Shown in pieces: positions 45,215 to 54,223 of a DNA stretch of 64,000 nucleotides. The notes beneath the pieces were generated by a model, which did no database searches, was not told where the DNA came from, and saw only the letters and a list, made by a program, of their open reading frames with translations. The stretch spans positions 2,480,001-2,544,000 of the forward strand of contig OY970063.1 in NCBI GenBank assembly GCA_963705275.1, written 5' to 3'. The translations under genes and the position numbers were made by a program. The first letter of the stretch is position 1. Each line of letters opens with the position of its first letter. Source of the DNA: Fen-1135 sp963705275. Lineage in GTDB: Bacteria > Desulfobacterota > Syntrophia > Syntrophales > UBA2185.

Positions 45215-48196
45215 ATGGCAGACAGAATTGAAATAGGATTCAAGGAGGATGTCAGGGATTCCCTCGGGGAAAAGATAAAGAAAAGAATCGTGAACAACCT
45301 GCATATCAAAGTTGATTCTGTAAAGACAATTGATGTCCATACAATTGATGGAAATCTGACCCGAAAGGAGCTGGAAATGGCTGCTGCCGGCCCTCTCTCC
45401 GATCCGATCATCCAGAATTTTGCCATCAACCGCGGCCTGGCTGACAGGTTCGATTGGATGATCGAGGTGGGTTTCCGGCCCGGTGTCACTGATAATGTCG
45501 GAAAAACTGCAAAAGAAGCCATCGAATTGCTCTTAGGAAAATTGTCAGACCGTCTTTCAAGTGTTCATACATCAAGGCAATATGTAATTGAAGGGAGAAT
45601 AGGCAGGGACGATGCAGAAAGGATAGCATCGAGCCTGCTGGCCAATGATCTCATTGAGCGTTATGTGATCGTTGACGGAAAATTCTGGGACAGGCAGAAG
45701 GGATTGTCTCCCTATGTTCCCCGTGTGATCGGTGAAGACCGTTTGCATATAATTGAAGAAATCAATCTTGATAAGAGCGACGAGTCGTTAATAAAGATCA
45801 GCAATGAGCGTCTCCTAGCTCTGAATCTGGAGGAGATGAAGGCGCTCCGGAATTATCTGAAGGACGGGGCAATTCTGGAAGAGAGGAAAAAGGCAGGTCT
45901 CGGCAGAAATATGACCGATGCCGAACTTGAGTGCCTGGCGCAGACATGGTCCGAACACTGTAAACACAAAATATTCAATGCCAGGATTGTCTATGAGGAT
46001 GAACTTGGCACAAGGGAGGAAATCGATTCACTTTTCGAGAGCTGCATCAAGAGGGCCACGAAAGAGATCAGAGAGCGATTGGGGAAGGATGATTGGTGTC
46101 TTTCCGTGTTTGTTGATAACGCGGGAATAATCAGATTCAATGAAGGTTACAATTTAGTTTTCAAGGTGGAGACCCACAATTCTCCCTCAGCGCTTGATCC
46201 ATACGGCGGAGCCCTCACGGGGATTGTCGGGGTTAACAGGGATCCCTTTGGCACGGGAAGAGGCGCCAAACTTATTTTCAATACGGACGTCTTCTGCTTT
46301 GCACCACCCGCCTACGACAAACCGCTCCCGAAACGGATTCTCCATCCGAGACGCATCTATGAAGGGGTGCGGGAAGGCGTTGAACACGGTGGGAATAAGA
46401 GCGGTATCCCCACGATTAACGGGTGCATTGTATTTGATGAGCGATTCCTGGGGAAGCCTCTGGTCTATTGCGGAACGGGAGGGATCATGCCCTCTGTCAT
46501 TCAGGGGAAGCCTACGCATACGAAAGAGATTCTGGCCGGAGATTTGGTTGTCATGGCGGGAGGCAGGATCGGCAAGGATGGGATTCACGGTGCAACGTTT
46601 TCCTCTGAAGAACTCCATGAGGGTTCCCCTGTGACGGCAGTGCAGATCGGCGATCCCATCACCCAGAAGAAGATGACTGATTTTCTGCTGATGGCAAGAG
46701 ACCGCGGCCTCTACCGGTGTATAACCGATAACGGGGCAGGTGGCCTTTCTTCCTCTGTGGGTGAGACTGCGCGCCTGTCGGGCGGCTGCGAGATAGACCT
46801 GAAAAAGGCGCCTCTAAAGTATGCCGGTTTACATCCCTGGGAGATTCTTATCTCCGAATCCCAGGAAAGGATGACGCTGGCAGTGTCTCCCGAATCGGTG
46901 AATGAATTTTTGGAGCTTGCACAGAAGATGGATGTGGAAGCAACTGTTGTCGGGAGATACACGGATTCGGGTATGTTCCATGTCCTTTACGGCGAGGCGA
47001 CCGTCGCCTATCTGGAGATGGATTTTCTCCACAGCGGAGTTCCGCAAATGCAGTTGCACGCGAAATGGCAACCCCGCTTATATCCCGAGCCCGATTTTCC
47101 CGAGCCCGCAGATATGGGGCAGGCCTTAAAAGACATGTTAGGAAGGCTCAATATCTGCAGCAAAGAGTCCGTCGTCAGGCAGTACGACCATGAGGTCCAG
47201 GGCGGAAGCGTCATTAAGCCGCTTGTCGGGGCATGCAATGACGGGCCCAGTGATGCCGCTGTCATCCGGCCTATCCTGGCTTCCTTCGAAGGAGTGGTTG
47301 TGGCCAACGGCATCTGCCCGCGTTACGGTGACATTGATACCTACCACATGGCTGCATGCGCGATTGATGAGGCGATAAGAAATGCCATAGCTGTCGGCGG
47401 AAGTCTGGGTTTTATGGCGGGGCTCGATAACTTCTGCTGGTGTGATCCTGTCCAGTCGGAGAAGACTCCCGATGGAGAGTATAAACTTGCCCAGCTTGTG
47501 CGGGCGAACAAGGCGCTGTACGACTACACCACAGCCTATGGTGTGCCGTGCATTTCCGGAAAAGACAGCATGAAGAATGATTATCACATAGGGAATGTGA
47601 AAATATCCATCCCGCCGACGCTTCTGTTTTCCACCATGGGAAGAATCGAGGATGCGCGGAAGGCGGTTACTCTGGATGCCAAGCGCCCGGGTGATTTGGT
47701 TTATATCTTGGGTGAGACATATGATGAACTGGGTGGTTCCGAATGGTATGCCATGCATGGCTTCATAGGGAATCAGGTGCCCAAGGTCAACGCGGAAAAG
47801 GCCAAGGCATTGTATGATGCGTTGAGCAGAGCCATCAATGCGGGGCTGGTGGCCTCCTGTCATGACTGTTCTGACGGGGGGGCAGGCATAGCCGTTGCCG
47901 AGACGGCATTCGCAGGGGGACTGGGAATGCTGATACACCTTGCCCTGTTTCCCTCCCCCGGTATTGACCGTAACGACATGCTCCTCTTTTCGGAATCGCA
48001 AAGCAGGTTCATTGTCACGATCTCACCCGCGGCAAAGAAAGCTTTCGAAGCCATGATGAAGGGAATCACCCTGGCCCACGTAGGGGAGGTACTGGCGGAA
48101 GGAATTTTGAAAATAGACGGACTTGACGGCAACAGGATCGTCGAGGAAGATATCAACGAATTGAAAGCGGCCTGGCAGAGGCCATTAGATTTTTAG
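45215..48196 (+). CDS. purL: phosphoribosylformylglycinamidine synthase, PurS-PurL fusion
   Basis: Catalyses the ATP-dependent fourth step of purine synthesis with PurQ. The 993 residues begin with about 150 that look like two PurS-type halves (RIEIGFKEDVRDSLG and DWMIEVGFRPGVTDNVG), followed by PurL with the linker domain and TWSEHCKHKIFN (conserved His), then ATP-binding and AIRS-like repeats (FKVETHNSPSALDPYGGA; HDCSDGGAGIAVAE). This is the large PurL form without its glutaminase domain. The ATG at 45215 is preferred to a TTG eight codons upstream. purQ lies 74 bases on. Purine-gene regulation is not visible in the upstream 290 bases. Confidence 0.9.
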   Translation: MADRIEIGFKEDVRDSLGEKIKKRIVNNLHIKVDSVKTIDVHTIDGNLTRKELEMAAAGPLSDPIIQNFAINRGLADRFDWMIEVGFRPGVTDNVGKTAKEAIELLLGKLSDRLSSVHTSRQYVIEGRIGRDDAERIASSLLANDLIERYVIVDGKFWDRQKGLSPYVPRVIGEDRLHIIEEINLDKSDESLIKISNERLLALNLEEMKALRNYLKDGAILEERKKAGLGRNMTDAELECLAQTWSEHCKHKIFNARIVYEDELGTREEIDSLFESCIKRATKEIRERLGKDDWCLSVFVDNAGIIRFNEGYNLVFKVETHNSPSALDPYGGALTGIVGVNRDPFGTGRGAKLIFNTDVFCFAPPAYDKPLPKRILHPRRIYEGVREGVEHGGNKSGIPTINGCIVFDERFLGKPLVYCGTGGIMPSVIQGKPTHTKEILAGDLVVMAGGRIGKDGIHGATFSSEELHEGSPVTAVQIGDPITQKKMTDFLLMARDRGLYRCITDNGAGGLSSSVGETARLSGGCEIDLKKAPLKYAGLHPWEILISESQERMTLAVSPESVNEFLELAQKMDVEATVVGRYTDSGMFHVLYGEATVAYLEMDFLHSGVPQMQLHAKWQPRLYPEPDFPEPADMGQALKDMLGRLNICSKESVVRQYDHEVQGGSVIKPLVGACNDGPSDAAVIRPILASFEGVVVANGICPRYGDIDTYHMAACAIDEAIRNAIAVGGSLGFMAGLDNFCWCDPVQSEKTPDGEYKLAQLVRANKALYDYTTAYGVPCISGKDSMKNDYHIGNVKISIPPTLLFSTMGRIEDARKAVTLDAKRPGDLVYILGETYDELGGSEWYAMHGFIGNQVPKVNAEKAKALYDALSRAINAGLVASCHDCSDGGAGIAVAETAFAGGLGMLIHLALFPSPGIDRNDMLLFSESQSRFIVTISPAAKKAFEAMMKGITLAHVGEVLAEGILKIDGLDGNRIVEEDINELKAAWQRPLDF

Positions 48197-48270
48197 CGTC
48201 CGAAATATGCATGCCTCCATCTGCAAGAGGGGAGGGGAATCGTTATCATCGGGAACTGAAGGAATGTATT

Positions 48271-49098
48271 ATGGCAAAAGAGGTTAGAACGATTGTCATT
48301 ACCGGGAACGGGACCAACTGCGAAATGGAGATGGCCCATGCCTGCAGGCTTGCGGGTTCTGATGTAGTGGATATCGTTCATATCAGTATGCTGCTTTACG
48401 GTGAAAAGAGCCTCGACGATTATCATTTCCTTAACCTGCCCGGGGGGTTCCTCGATGGCGACGATCTCGGCTCGGCAAAAGCGGGAGCTAACCGTATTCT
48501 GCATGCGAAAGTCAAAGGAGAAAGAGAAAACCTCTACGATCAGGTTGCCAGGTTTATCAAGCAGGGTAAGCTCATTCTTGGCGTCTGCAACGGATTTCAG
48601 TTGCTTGTCAAACTTGGAATGCTGCCAGGTTTTGACGGCAATTATAGGAATCAGACAACGACACTCACCTTCAACGACTCCGGCAGATTTGAGGACCGGT
48701 GGGTAAATCTGAGGGTCAACCCCGATTCCCCCTGCATCTTCACAAGAAAGGTGACCGGTATTTATCTTCCCGTAAGACACGGCGAGGGGAAGTTCGTCAC
48801 GAAGGATAAGGATATCTTAGAAAGACTTCACAGAGATCATCAAGTTGTTGTAGAGTACAGCCATGAGGATTTCATCGGCTCCACGATGGACTATCCGGCA
48901 AACCCGAACGGCGCCATTGACGGTATTGCCGGGATCTGCAATGAGACGGGACGGATATTCGGTCTCATGCCGCATCCGGAAGCCTATCTCCACCGCACCA
49001 ACCATCCTCGCTGGACAAGGGAAAAGTTGCCTGAAGAGGGGATGGGCCTGGCCATTTTCAAGAATGCCATCGACTTTATCAGGAAAGAGGATATTTGA
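48271..49098 (+). CDS. purQ: phosphoribosylformylglycinamidine synthase glutaminase subunit
   Basis: Class I glutamine amidotransferase supplying ammonia to PurL. The 275 residues have nucleophile Cys in LILGVCNGFQLL and the His-Glu pair in GLMPHPEAYLHRTNHP. Substrate-channel motif VRHGEGKFV is also present. It is a long form compared with the 230-residue Bacillus type. AAGGAATG precedes the ATG at 48271, chosen over an upstream start. It sits just behind the PurL gene and probably shares its transcript. Confidence 0.9.
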   Translation: MAKEVRTIVITGNGTNCEMEMAHACRLAGSDVVDIVHISMLLYGEKSLDDYHFLNLPGGFLDGDDLGSAKAGANRILHAKVKGERENLYDQVARFIKQGKLILGVCNGFQLLVKLGMLPGFDGNYRNQTTTLTFNDSGRFEDRWVNLRVNPDSPCIFTRKVTGIYLPVRHGEGKFVTKDKDILERLHRDHQVVVEYSHEDFIGSTMDYPANPNGAIDGIAGICNETGRIFGLMPHPEAYLHRTNHPRWTREKLPEEGMGLAIFKNAIDFIRKEDI

Positions 49099-49126
49099 AT
49101 CTGCCGCAATATCTTCGCCTGCCTTA

Positions 49127-49465
49127 TTAAGGCGTGATAATTCGTGAGGTTGACTCGCGCTGTATCTCCTTGGCCCGTTCAATCATTTCTTTTATCGTCA
49201 GCTCCATGACTTCAGGAAATTTCTTTATGGCCTCCGGTAGTGTCTTAGCCGGTATCTGACATTGAATAGGCAGGGGACCCTGGGGCGTGGCCAGCTGCGA
49301 TTGCCCGACGAACAGGGATTCGCGCTTCCTATCTCTGTTGCCATCGGGTGTCACGGGAGTGAGTCGGCGTATCCACCCGACCTTCAGATCGGTGAAGGTC
49401 TCTTCATGGTAAAGATTATTCTCATCTATCTTGATTTCTGGCTCTTTCTCGTTGCTGCCGTTCAT
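49127..49465 (-). CDS. small cytoplasmic hypothetical protein
   Basis: A 112-residue soluble protein, not recognised. The ATG at 49465 follows AAGGAGA and is chosen over a longer frame. Charged N-terminus (GSNEKEPEIKIDENNLYHEE), then a strand (TFTDLKVGWIRRLTPV), a short Pro/Gln-rich piece (LATPQGPLPIQCQIPAKT), and a C-terminal helix (EAIKKFPEVMELTIKEMIERA). Similar small proteins are found in related genomes without function. It is convergent with purQ. Confidence 0.55.
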   Translation of the reverse strand: MNGSNEKEPEIKIDENNLYHEETFTDLKVGWIRRLTPVTPDGNRDRKRESLFVGQSQLATPQGPLPIQCQIPAKTLPEAIKKFPEVMELTIKEMIERAKEIQRESTSRIITP

Positions 49466-49597
49466 TGTTTGTCTCCTTAGGGAATTATGAACGGTTACGT
49501 ACACCACAGTGGAAATAACGTCAAATTTTATTATTTTGAATATTCAGTGCGCATTTCCTCATTGCTCATTGCAGGAATGCAGCGAAAACTTTTCCTG

Positions 49598-49626
49598 TTG
49601 ACAAATCGGATGATATATCTTAAAAG
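49598..49626 (+). promoter_or_regulatory. candidate promoter for the cimA leader
   Basis: TTGACA (49598-49603), a 17-base spacer and a weak TAAAAG (49621-49626). It would start the transcript near 49633, giving a leader of about 205 bases before cimA that includes the leader peptide and terminator. The -10 element is poor, so this is tentative. Confidence 0.4.
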
Positions 49627-49676
49627 GGCACCAGTGGTTAATCGTTCAAACGCAAAGGGACATAGTTATTTATATC

Positions 49677-49739
49677 ATGCGAAGCACGCGCACCATCAGG
49701 CCGATCAGTATTGAGGGCATAATTAGGCTCTTTACATAG
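49677..49739 (+). CDS. Ile-rich leader peptide of the cimA attenuator
   Basis: A 20-codon frame too short for usual gene calling, ending in TAG at 49737-49739. Five codons are Ile (49695 ATC, 49704 ATC, 49710 ATT, 49719 ATA, 49722 ATT), three Thr and four Arg; two Ile codons are adjacent and lie at the first arm of the protector stem. It would sense Ile-tRNA charging. No good Shine-Dalgarno is visible (AAAGGGA lies 16 bases upstream), which weakens the case. Confidence 0.6.
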   Translation: MRSTRTIRPISIEGIIRLFT

Positions 49740-49825
49740 GAAGCCTGGTATTGGTGTAGTGTTTCGACAAGATCTATAGAGCAGCAAGAATCCGTTATCA
49801 GGTCAACTGGTAGCGGATTTTTTTT
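49722..49825 (+). promoter_or_regulatory. transcription attenuator upstream of cimA
   Basis: Four pairing segments are visible. Segment 1 (49722-49729, within the leader peptide) pairs with segment 2 (49742-49749) over 8 bases. Segment 2 can instead pair, as CCTGGTA (49744-49750), with segment 3 TATCAGG (49796-49802). Segment 3 can instead form the terminator: 49789-49801 with 49807-49819, 13 pairs, two of them G-U, then six T. A ribosome stalled at the Ile codons covers segment 1 and frees the 2-3 antiterminator; a ribosome at the stop covers segment 2 and allows the terminator. Pairing was checked by eye only. Confidence 0.7.
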
Positions 49826-49840
49826 GGAATGGAGGGAGTT

Positions 49841-51433
49841 ATGTATTCGTCAGATGTTTTGATCTATGACACGACATTAAGAGATGGGACACAGGGCGAG
49901 CAGGTAAATTTCTCGGCTGAAGAAAAGTTACGCATCGCGCAGCGTCTTGATGAGATTGGGCTTCACTACATTGAAGGTGGGTGGCCGGGATCAAATCCGA
50001 AGGATATGCGCTTCTTTGAGATGGCCAAAGACATATCATTCAAGCATGCGCGTCTCACCGCATTCGGCAGCACCAGAAAGCCGTATATGAAAGCCGCAAC
50101 CTGTCCCAATATAATGGCTCTCTTGGAAGCGGAAACACCGTCTGTAGCAATTTTCGGCAAGAGCTGGGATCTTCATCTTTCGGATATTCTCAATGTATCC
50201 CTCGATGAAAATTTAGAGATGATTCGTGATTCTATTGAATTCTTGAAATCAAAAGGCAAGGAAGTCATCTTCGATGCCGAGCATTTTTTCGACGGATATA
50301 AGAACAATCCCCTCTGTGCGCGCAGGGTGATAGAGACGGCCCTTACTGCCGGGGCTGACATGATAGTGTTGTGCGACACCAATGGGGGCACGATGTCAGG
50401 TGACTTAATCACGATCATTGATGAGATCATCCCTTCTGTGCCTCACCATCTCCTGGGTATTCATGTACATAATGATTGCGGTCTTGCCGTGGCAAACTCG
50501 CTCGCGGCAGTCGATCATGGTGTCAGGATGGTCCAGGGAACGATCAACGGATATGGAGAAAGGTGCGGAAACGCCGATCTCATCTCCATAATCGGTAATC
50601 TCCAGCTGAAAATGAATAAGAGATGTCTGCCCGACGCATCTATAAAACAATTGACACACCTCTCCAATTACGTGAGTGACGTCGCAAACATTCCTCCTCT
50701 CAACTCAAGGCCATTCGTTGGCCGCAGTGCATTCGCCCATAAGGGAGGCATTCACGTTGATGCAGTATTGAAGAATCCGGCGGCATATGAACACATTAGG
50801 CCGGAACTGGTAGGAAATCAGCAGAGGGTGCTTGTATCGGACCTCTCGGGAAAAAGCAATATTGCATACAAAGCAAGGGAGCTCGGTATCGACCTGGGTG
50901 AGGCAACATCTGTCAGTAGAAATATTGTCCGGCAGGTGAAGACTATGGAGGATCAGGGGTATCGCTTTGACACGGCTGATGGCTCTCTTTCCGTATTGAT
51001 GAAGAAAATAAAAGGTGAATTCAGAGATCCGTTTATTCTTGAGAGCTTTCAGGTGATAAATGCAAAAACAGGAAATAATCCGCCCGTGTCACAGGCTACG
51101 ATTAAGATAACAGTGGGCGGTGAGGAAGAATTGACTGCCGCAGAAGGCAATGGCCCTGTAAATGCCCTGGATAATGCCTTAAGAAAGGCATTGATAAAAT
51201 TTTATCCTCAGATCATCAGGATGCATCTCGTGGATTTTAAAGTTAGGATTCTCGAGGGCTGCGAGGGGACAGCAGCCAAGGTTACAGTGTTTATAGATTC
51301 AACCGACGGTGAGGATATATGGAGCACCATGGGCGTGTCTACAAACATCATCGAAGCAAGCTGGCTTGCCCTCGTGGACAGTATCCAATATAAATTGAGC
51401 AAAGACGAAGAAAACAGGAATGGCCGTGTGTGA
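49841..51433 (+). CDS. cimA: (R)-citramalate synthase
   Basis: Condenses pyruvate with acetyl-CoA to make (R)-citramalate, the first step of the threonine-independent isoleucine route. The 530 residues have the HMGL-like barrel (IYDTTLRDGTQGEQVNF; metal His residues in GIHVHNDCG; GERCGNADL) and a C-terminal LeuA dimer domain that binds isoleucine as feedback inhibitor. SRPFVGRSAFAHKGGIHVD is typical of CimA. The ATG at 49841 follows GGAGGGA; a start at 49829 overlaps that site. An attenuator precedes it. A YrdC-family gene follows. Confidence 0.9.
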   Translation: MYSSDVLIYDTTLRDGTQGEQVNFSAEEKLRIAQRLDEIGLHYIEGGWPGSNPKDMRFFEMAKDISFKHARLTAFGSTRKPYMKAATCPNIMALLEAETPSVAIFGKSWDLHLSDILNVSLDENLEMIRDSIEFLKSKGKEVIFDAEHFFDGYKNNPLCARRVIETALTAGADMIVLCDTNGGTMSGDLITIIDEIIPSVPHHLLGIHVHNDCGLAVANSLAAVDHGVRMVQGTINGYGERCGNADLISIIGNLQLKMNKRCLPDASIKQLTHLSNYVSDVANIPPLNSRPFVGRSAFAHKGGIHVDAVLKNPAAYEHIRPELVGNQQRVLVSDLSGKSNIAYKARELGIDLGEATSVSRNIVRQVKTMEDQGYRFDTADGSLSVLMKKIKGEFRDPFILESFQVINAKTGNNPPVSQATIKITVGGEEELTAAEGNGPVNALDNALRKALIKFYPQIIRMHLVDFKVRILEGCEGTAAKVTVFIDSTDGEDIWSTMGVSTNIIEASWLALVDSIQYKLSKDEENRNGRV

Positions 51434-51532
51434 AAGAGATTCAATATGTTAGTTGATAAAGAAGCCTGTTTCTGGTAAATAGCTAAAACTATATAACAGG
51501 TGGAATTTGCAGATCAATAATAATGCAATAAT

Positions 51533-52144
51533 ATGTATCTATCCATAAACAGTCAAAATCCCCAGATGCGTTTGATCAAGAAAGCCGTTGATGTTCTGCA
51601 GGATGGGGGTGTCATAATCTATCCTACGGATACTGTCTATGGGTTGGGCTGTGCCCTTTCCAACAAGAAAGGAATCGACAGGATTTATGAGATAAAAAGG
51701 AGGAGCAGGAAACGACCGTTGAGTTTTGTTTGTGCCGACCTGAAGGACATCAGTCGTTATGCCCGTGTTTCGGATTTTGCCTACAAGACCATGAAACGCC
51801 TCCTGCCGGGACCATACACGTTTGTCCTCGAGGCATCGAGGCTGGTCCCGAAGACTATCCTGCCGAAAAGACTGGCTACAGGCATCAGGGTACCGGATAA
51901 TCAGATCTGTCTCGCCTTGGTCAGGGAGCTTGGGCAGCCTATTATCAGTACGAGCGTGTCGACTGAGGACGGCGAGGTGCTGAGTAATCCGGTTGAGATC
52001 AAAGATAAATTCGGTCATTCTGTGGATCTGATAATTGATGGAGGCATTCTGGTCTCCGAGCCATCGAGCATTATCAGTCTCGTTGATGACACAATTGAGG
52101 TAGTCAGGGAGGGCAAGGGGGATGTATCCACTCTTGTCCGATGA
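51533..52144 (+). CDS. YrdC/YciO-family protein, possible threonylcarbamoyl-AMP synthase
   Basis: A 203-residue protein of the Sua5/YciO/YrdC family. TDTVYGLGCAL and the KRRSRKRPLSFVC motif bind ATP/RNA; LLPGPYTFVLEAS and ATGIRVPDNQICL are the other family marks. YrdC-type members make threonylcarbamoyl-AMP for t6A in tRNA; YciO-type members have a related, weaker activity. The RSRKRPLS spacing and tail are nearer to YciO, so the precise role is open. Intact frame, no signal peptide. Confidence 0.82.
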   Translation: MYLSINSQNPQMRLIKKAVDVLQDGGVIIYPTDTVYGLGCALSNKKGIDRIYEIKRRSRKRPLSFVCADLKDISRYARVSDFAYKTMKRLLPGPYTFVLEASRLVPKTILPKRLATGIRVPDNQICLALVRELGQPIISTSVSTEDGEVLSNPVEIKDKFGHSVDLIIDGGILVSEPSSIISLVDDTIEVVREGKGDVSTLVR

Positions 52145-52349
52145 TTGCCTCGTGAATATATAAAAAGTGGCTTGTAATTGGCCGGCATCGCAATAGAGCT
52201 GGCGGCAGGGAGCATCCTCGGCCGGGATTGGGATAAACTCACCCGGGAGTGTTACGGAATGAAATACCTGTGCCGCGGTGACTTAGGAAAAAGCACCGCA
52301 GCCCCTGCGCATATTTTGTGATGCTGAGATTTAATGAATAAGGATATTT

Positions 52350-54221
52350 ATGAAGAGAATGATGTTAATTAATGCTGTTCATCCGGAACAGAAGCGGCTG
52401 GCCATTGTGGACGGCGGGAAACTCATCGAGTACAACATCCAGATGGCGGACAAAGAGCCCATAACGGGCAATATCTACAAAGGCACCGTGATGAAAGTGG
52501 AGCGCGGTCTCCAGGCAGCTTTTGTAAATTATGGAGGCAGGAGGGACGGATTTCTCCCACTGCACGACGTCAGTCCCGAATACTTCACAGAGCAGACGGG
52601 AAAAGAAGGCAGCCCGGGGGGTCAGAAATCTTTCCTGAAGGCTGGTCAGGAGGTGCTGGTTCAGATAGTAAGAGAAGAAAGCGAACGGAAAGGGGCGCTT
52701 CTTACGACCTATATATCATTGCCCGGAAGATATTTAGTCCTGCTGCCGAATAAGGAAAGCAGCGGTATTTCCCGGAAAATAGAAGATGAGGAAGACCGCA
52801 AACGGCTGAAAAAATTAATGGAGCAAGTCAAGATTGATGAGAGCATCGGTTTTATAATCCGCACAGCGGGAATGCACAGAACAAAGCAGGAGCTCTCACG
52901 GGATTATCAACTGCTGTCAAGGCTGTGGAAGGAGATTCAGAAGAGGGCTAAGAGCGCCCCTGCGCAGTCACTCATTTATCAGGAGAGTAATTTCGGCGTA
53001 TGCTCTCTCCGCGACTATTACACGTCAGAAATAGGAGAAATCCTCGTAGACGATATGGAGACGTACAGAAAAATGAGAGAATACTCCAAAGCCGTCGTCC
53101 CGAGGATTGTAAAACTGATCAAGCTCTATAAGGAGAAGACCCCGCTGTTTGATAAGAATCGGCTTGAAGATCAGATCCGCGTCATTTATCAGGACAGGGT
53201 GGAGTTGAAATCCGGCGGGTATATAATAATAAATCCCACGGAAGCCATGACCACCATCGACGTCAATTCAGGCCGGGCATCTAACAAGAGGAATGTCGAA
53301 GAAACGGCCTTCAGGACCAACATGGAGGCAGCCGAAGAGATAGCGAGGCAACTGCGCCTCCGAGACTTGGGCGGACTGCTTGTAATCGACTTCATTGACA
53401 TGCGTGATCGAAAACATGAAGCTGAGGTGGAGAAGACTTTCAAGAAGGCTTTGAATGTCGACAGGGCAAGGATACAGATGTCGCGCATATCCAAGTTCGG
53501 AATTCTTGAACTTTCAAGACAGAAGAAACAGTCGACCATTCAGGAGATCAGTTATAACGTCTGCCCTTACTGCAAGGGGCGCGGTGTCAGGCCATCCCTG
53601 GAATACACGGCCCTCGGTGCCTTCAGGAAAATCGAATCTCAGGCAGTAAAGGGGGATTACTCTGTTCTCAAAGTGAAGCTGCCTTACGAGATCGCCGATT
53701 ATCTTCTGAACAAGAAACGAAGCGAGATCAGCAAACTTGAAAGCACGTATAACGTGGCTATTCATGTCTCCGGGAGCCCTGACATACCGTGGGATGAGTT
53801 GAAGATCGATACCGTCGGGAGGGAAGTCATTGAGGAAGCTTCCGCTGAGGAGGAAAGCCGCCCTGTTGAGGTGTCTGATAAACAGGAAAATGGGCGCGTG
53901 GAACCTGTCGGCGTATTAACACAGGACGAAGTAAGTTCCCTTCCGCAGGAATCAAATGAATCGATCGAAACAAGCCCGAAGCCTGTCAAGAAGAAGACAA
54001 GATGGAGACCGAGACACAAGAAAAAGAAAGCGGAAGATAAATCCGTTGAACCCCTATCTCGCCCTCCGGCTGAGCGAAGCGACAATATGATAGCGTACAA
54101 GAAGATAGAACAAGCCCAGGACAGTACAGTCAATGCTCCGGCGCCATCCGGTGGAACAGGCGGGGAAGGACAAGACCTTTTAACCAGACTCCGTAAGGTG
54201 TTTGAACAGATCGAAGAGTAG
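52350..54221 (+). CDS. ribonuclease E/G family protein
   Basis: Endoribonuclease of the RNase E/G family, 623 residues. The S1 domain covers about residues 35-130 (NIYKGTVMKVERGLQAAFVNYGG), the sensor and DNase I-like catalytic parts about 135-400 with the metal aspartates in TTIDVNSG and LLVIDFIDM, and the Zn-link Cys pair CPYCKGRG is at about 410. The last 150 residues are acidic and then basic (KKKTRWRPRHKKKKAEDK), longer than RNase G but lacking an RNase E-like scaffold. It likely processes rRNA and mRNA. The stop lies two bases from convergent proC. Confidence 0.88.
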   Translation: MKRMMLINAVHPEQKRLAIVDGGKLIEYNIQMADKEPITGNIYKGTVMKVERGLQAAFVNYGGRRDGFLPLHDVSPEYFTEQTGKEGSPGGQKSFLKAGQEVLVQIVREESERKGALLTTYISLPGRYLVLLPNKESSGISRKIEDEEDRKRLKKLMEQVKIDESIGFIIRTAGMHRTKQELSRDYQLLSRLWKEIQKRAKSAPAQSLIYQESNFGVCSLRDYYTSEIGEILVDDMETYRKMREYSKAVVPRIVKLIKLYKEKTPLFDKNRLEDQIRVIYQDRVELKSGGYIIINPTEAMTTIDVNSGRASNKRNVEETAFRTNMEAAEEIARQLRLRDLGGLLVIDFIDMRDRKHEAEVEKTFKKALNVDRARIQMSRISKFGILELSRQKKQSTIQEISYNVCPYCKGRGVRPSLEYTALGAFRKIESQAVKGDYSVLKVKLPYEIADYLLNKKRSEISKLESTYNVAIHVSGSPDIPWDELKIDTVGREVIEEASAEEESRPVEVSDKQENGRVEPVGVLTQDEVSSLPQESNESIETSPKPVKKKTRWRPRHKKKKAEDKSVEPLSRPPAERSDNMIAYKKIEQAQDSTVNAPAPSGGTGGEGQDLLTRLRKVFEQIEE

Positions 54222-54223
54222 GA

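Noticed and set aside
49487..49714. 75-codon frame upstream of cimA
   Set aside because: Overlaps the promoter and leader region in a different frame; no domain; better explained by the attenuator.
49722..49825. T-box riboswitch upstream of cimA
   Set aside because: No AGGGUGGAACCGCG-like T-box sequence or specifier stem; leader-peptide attenuation fits better.
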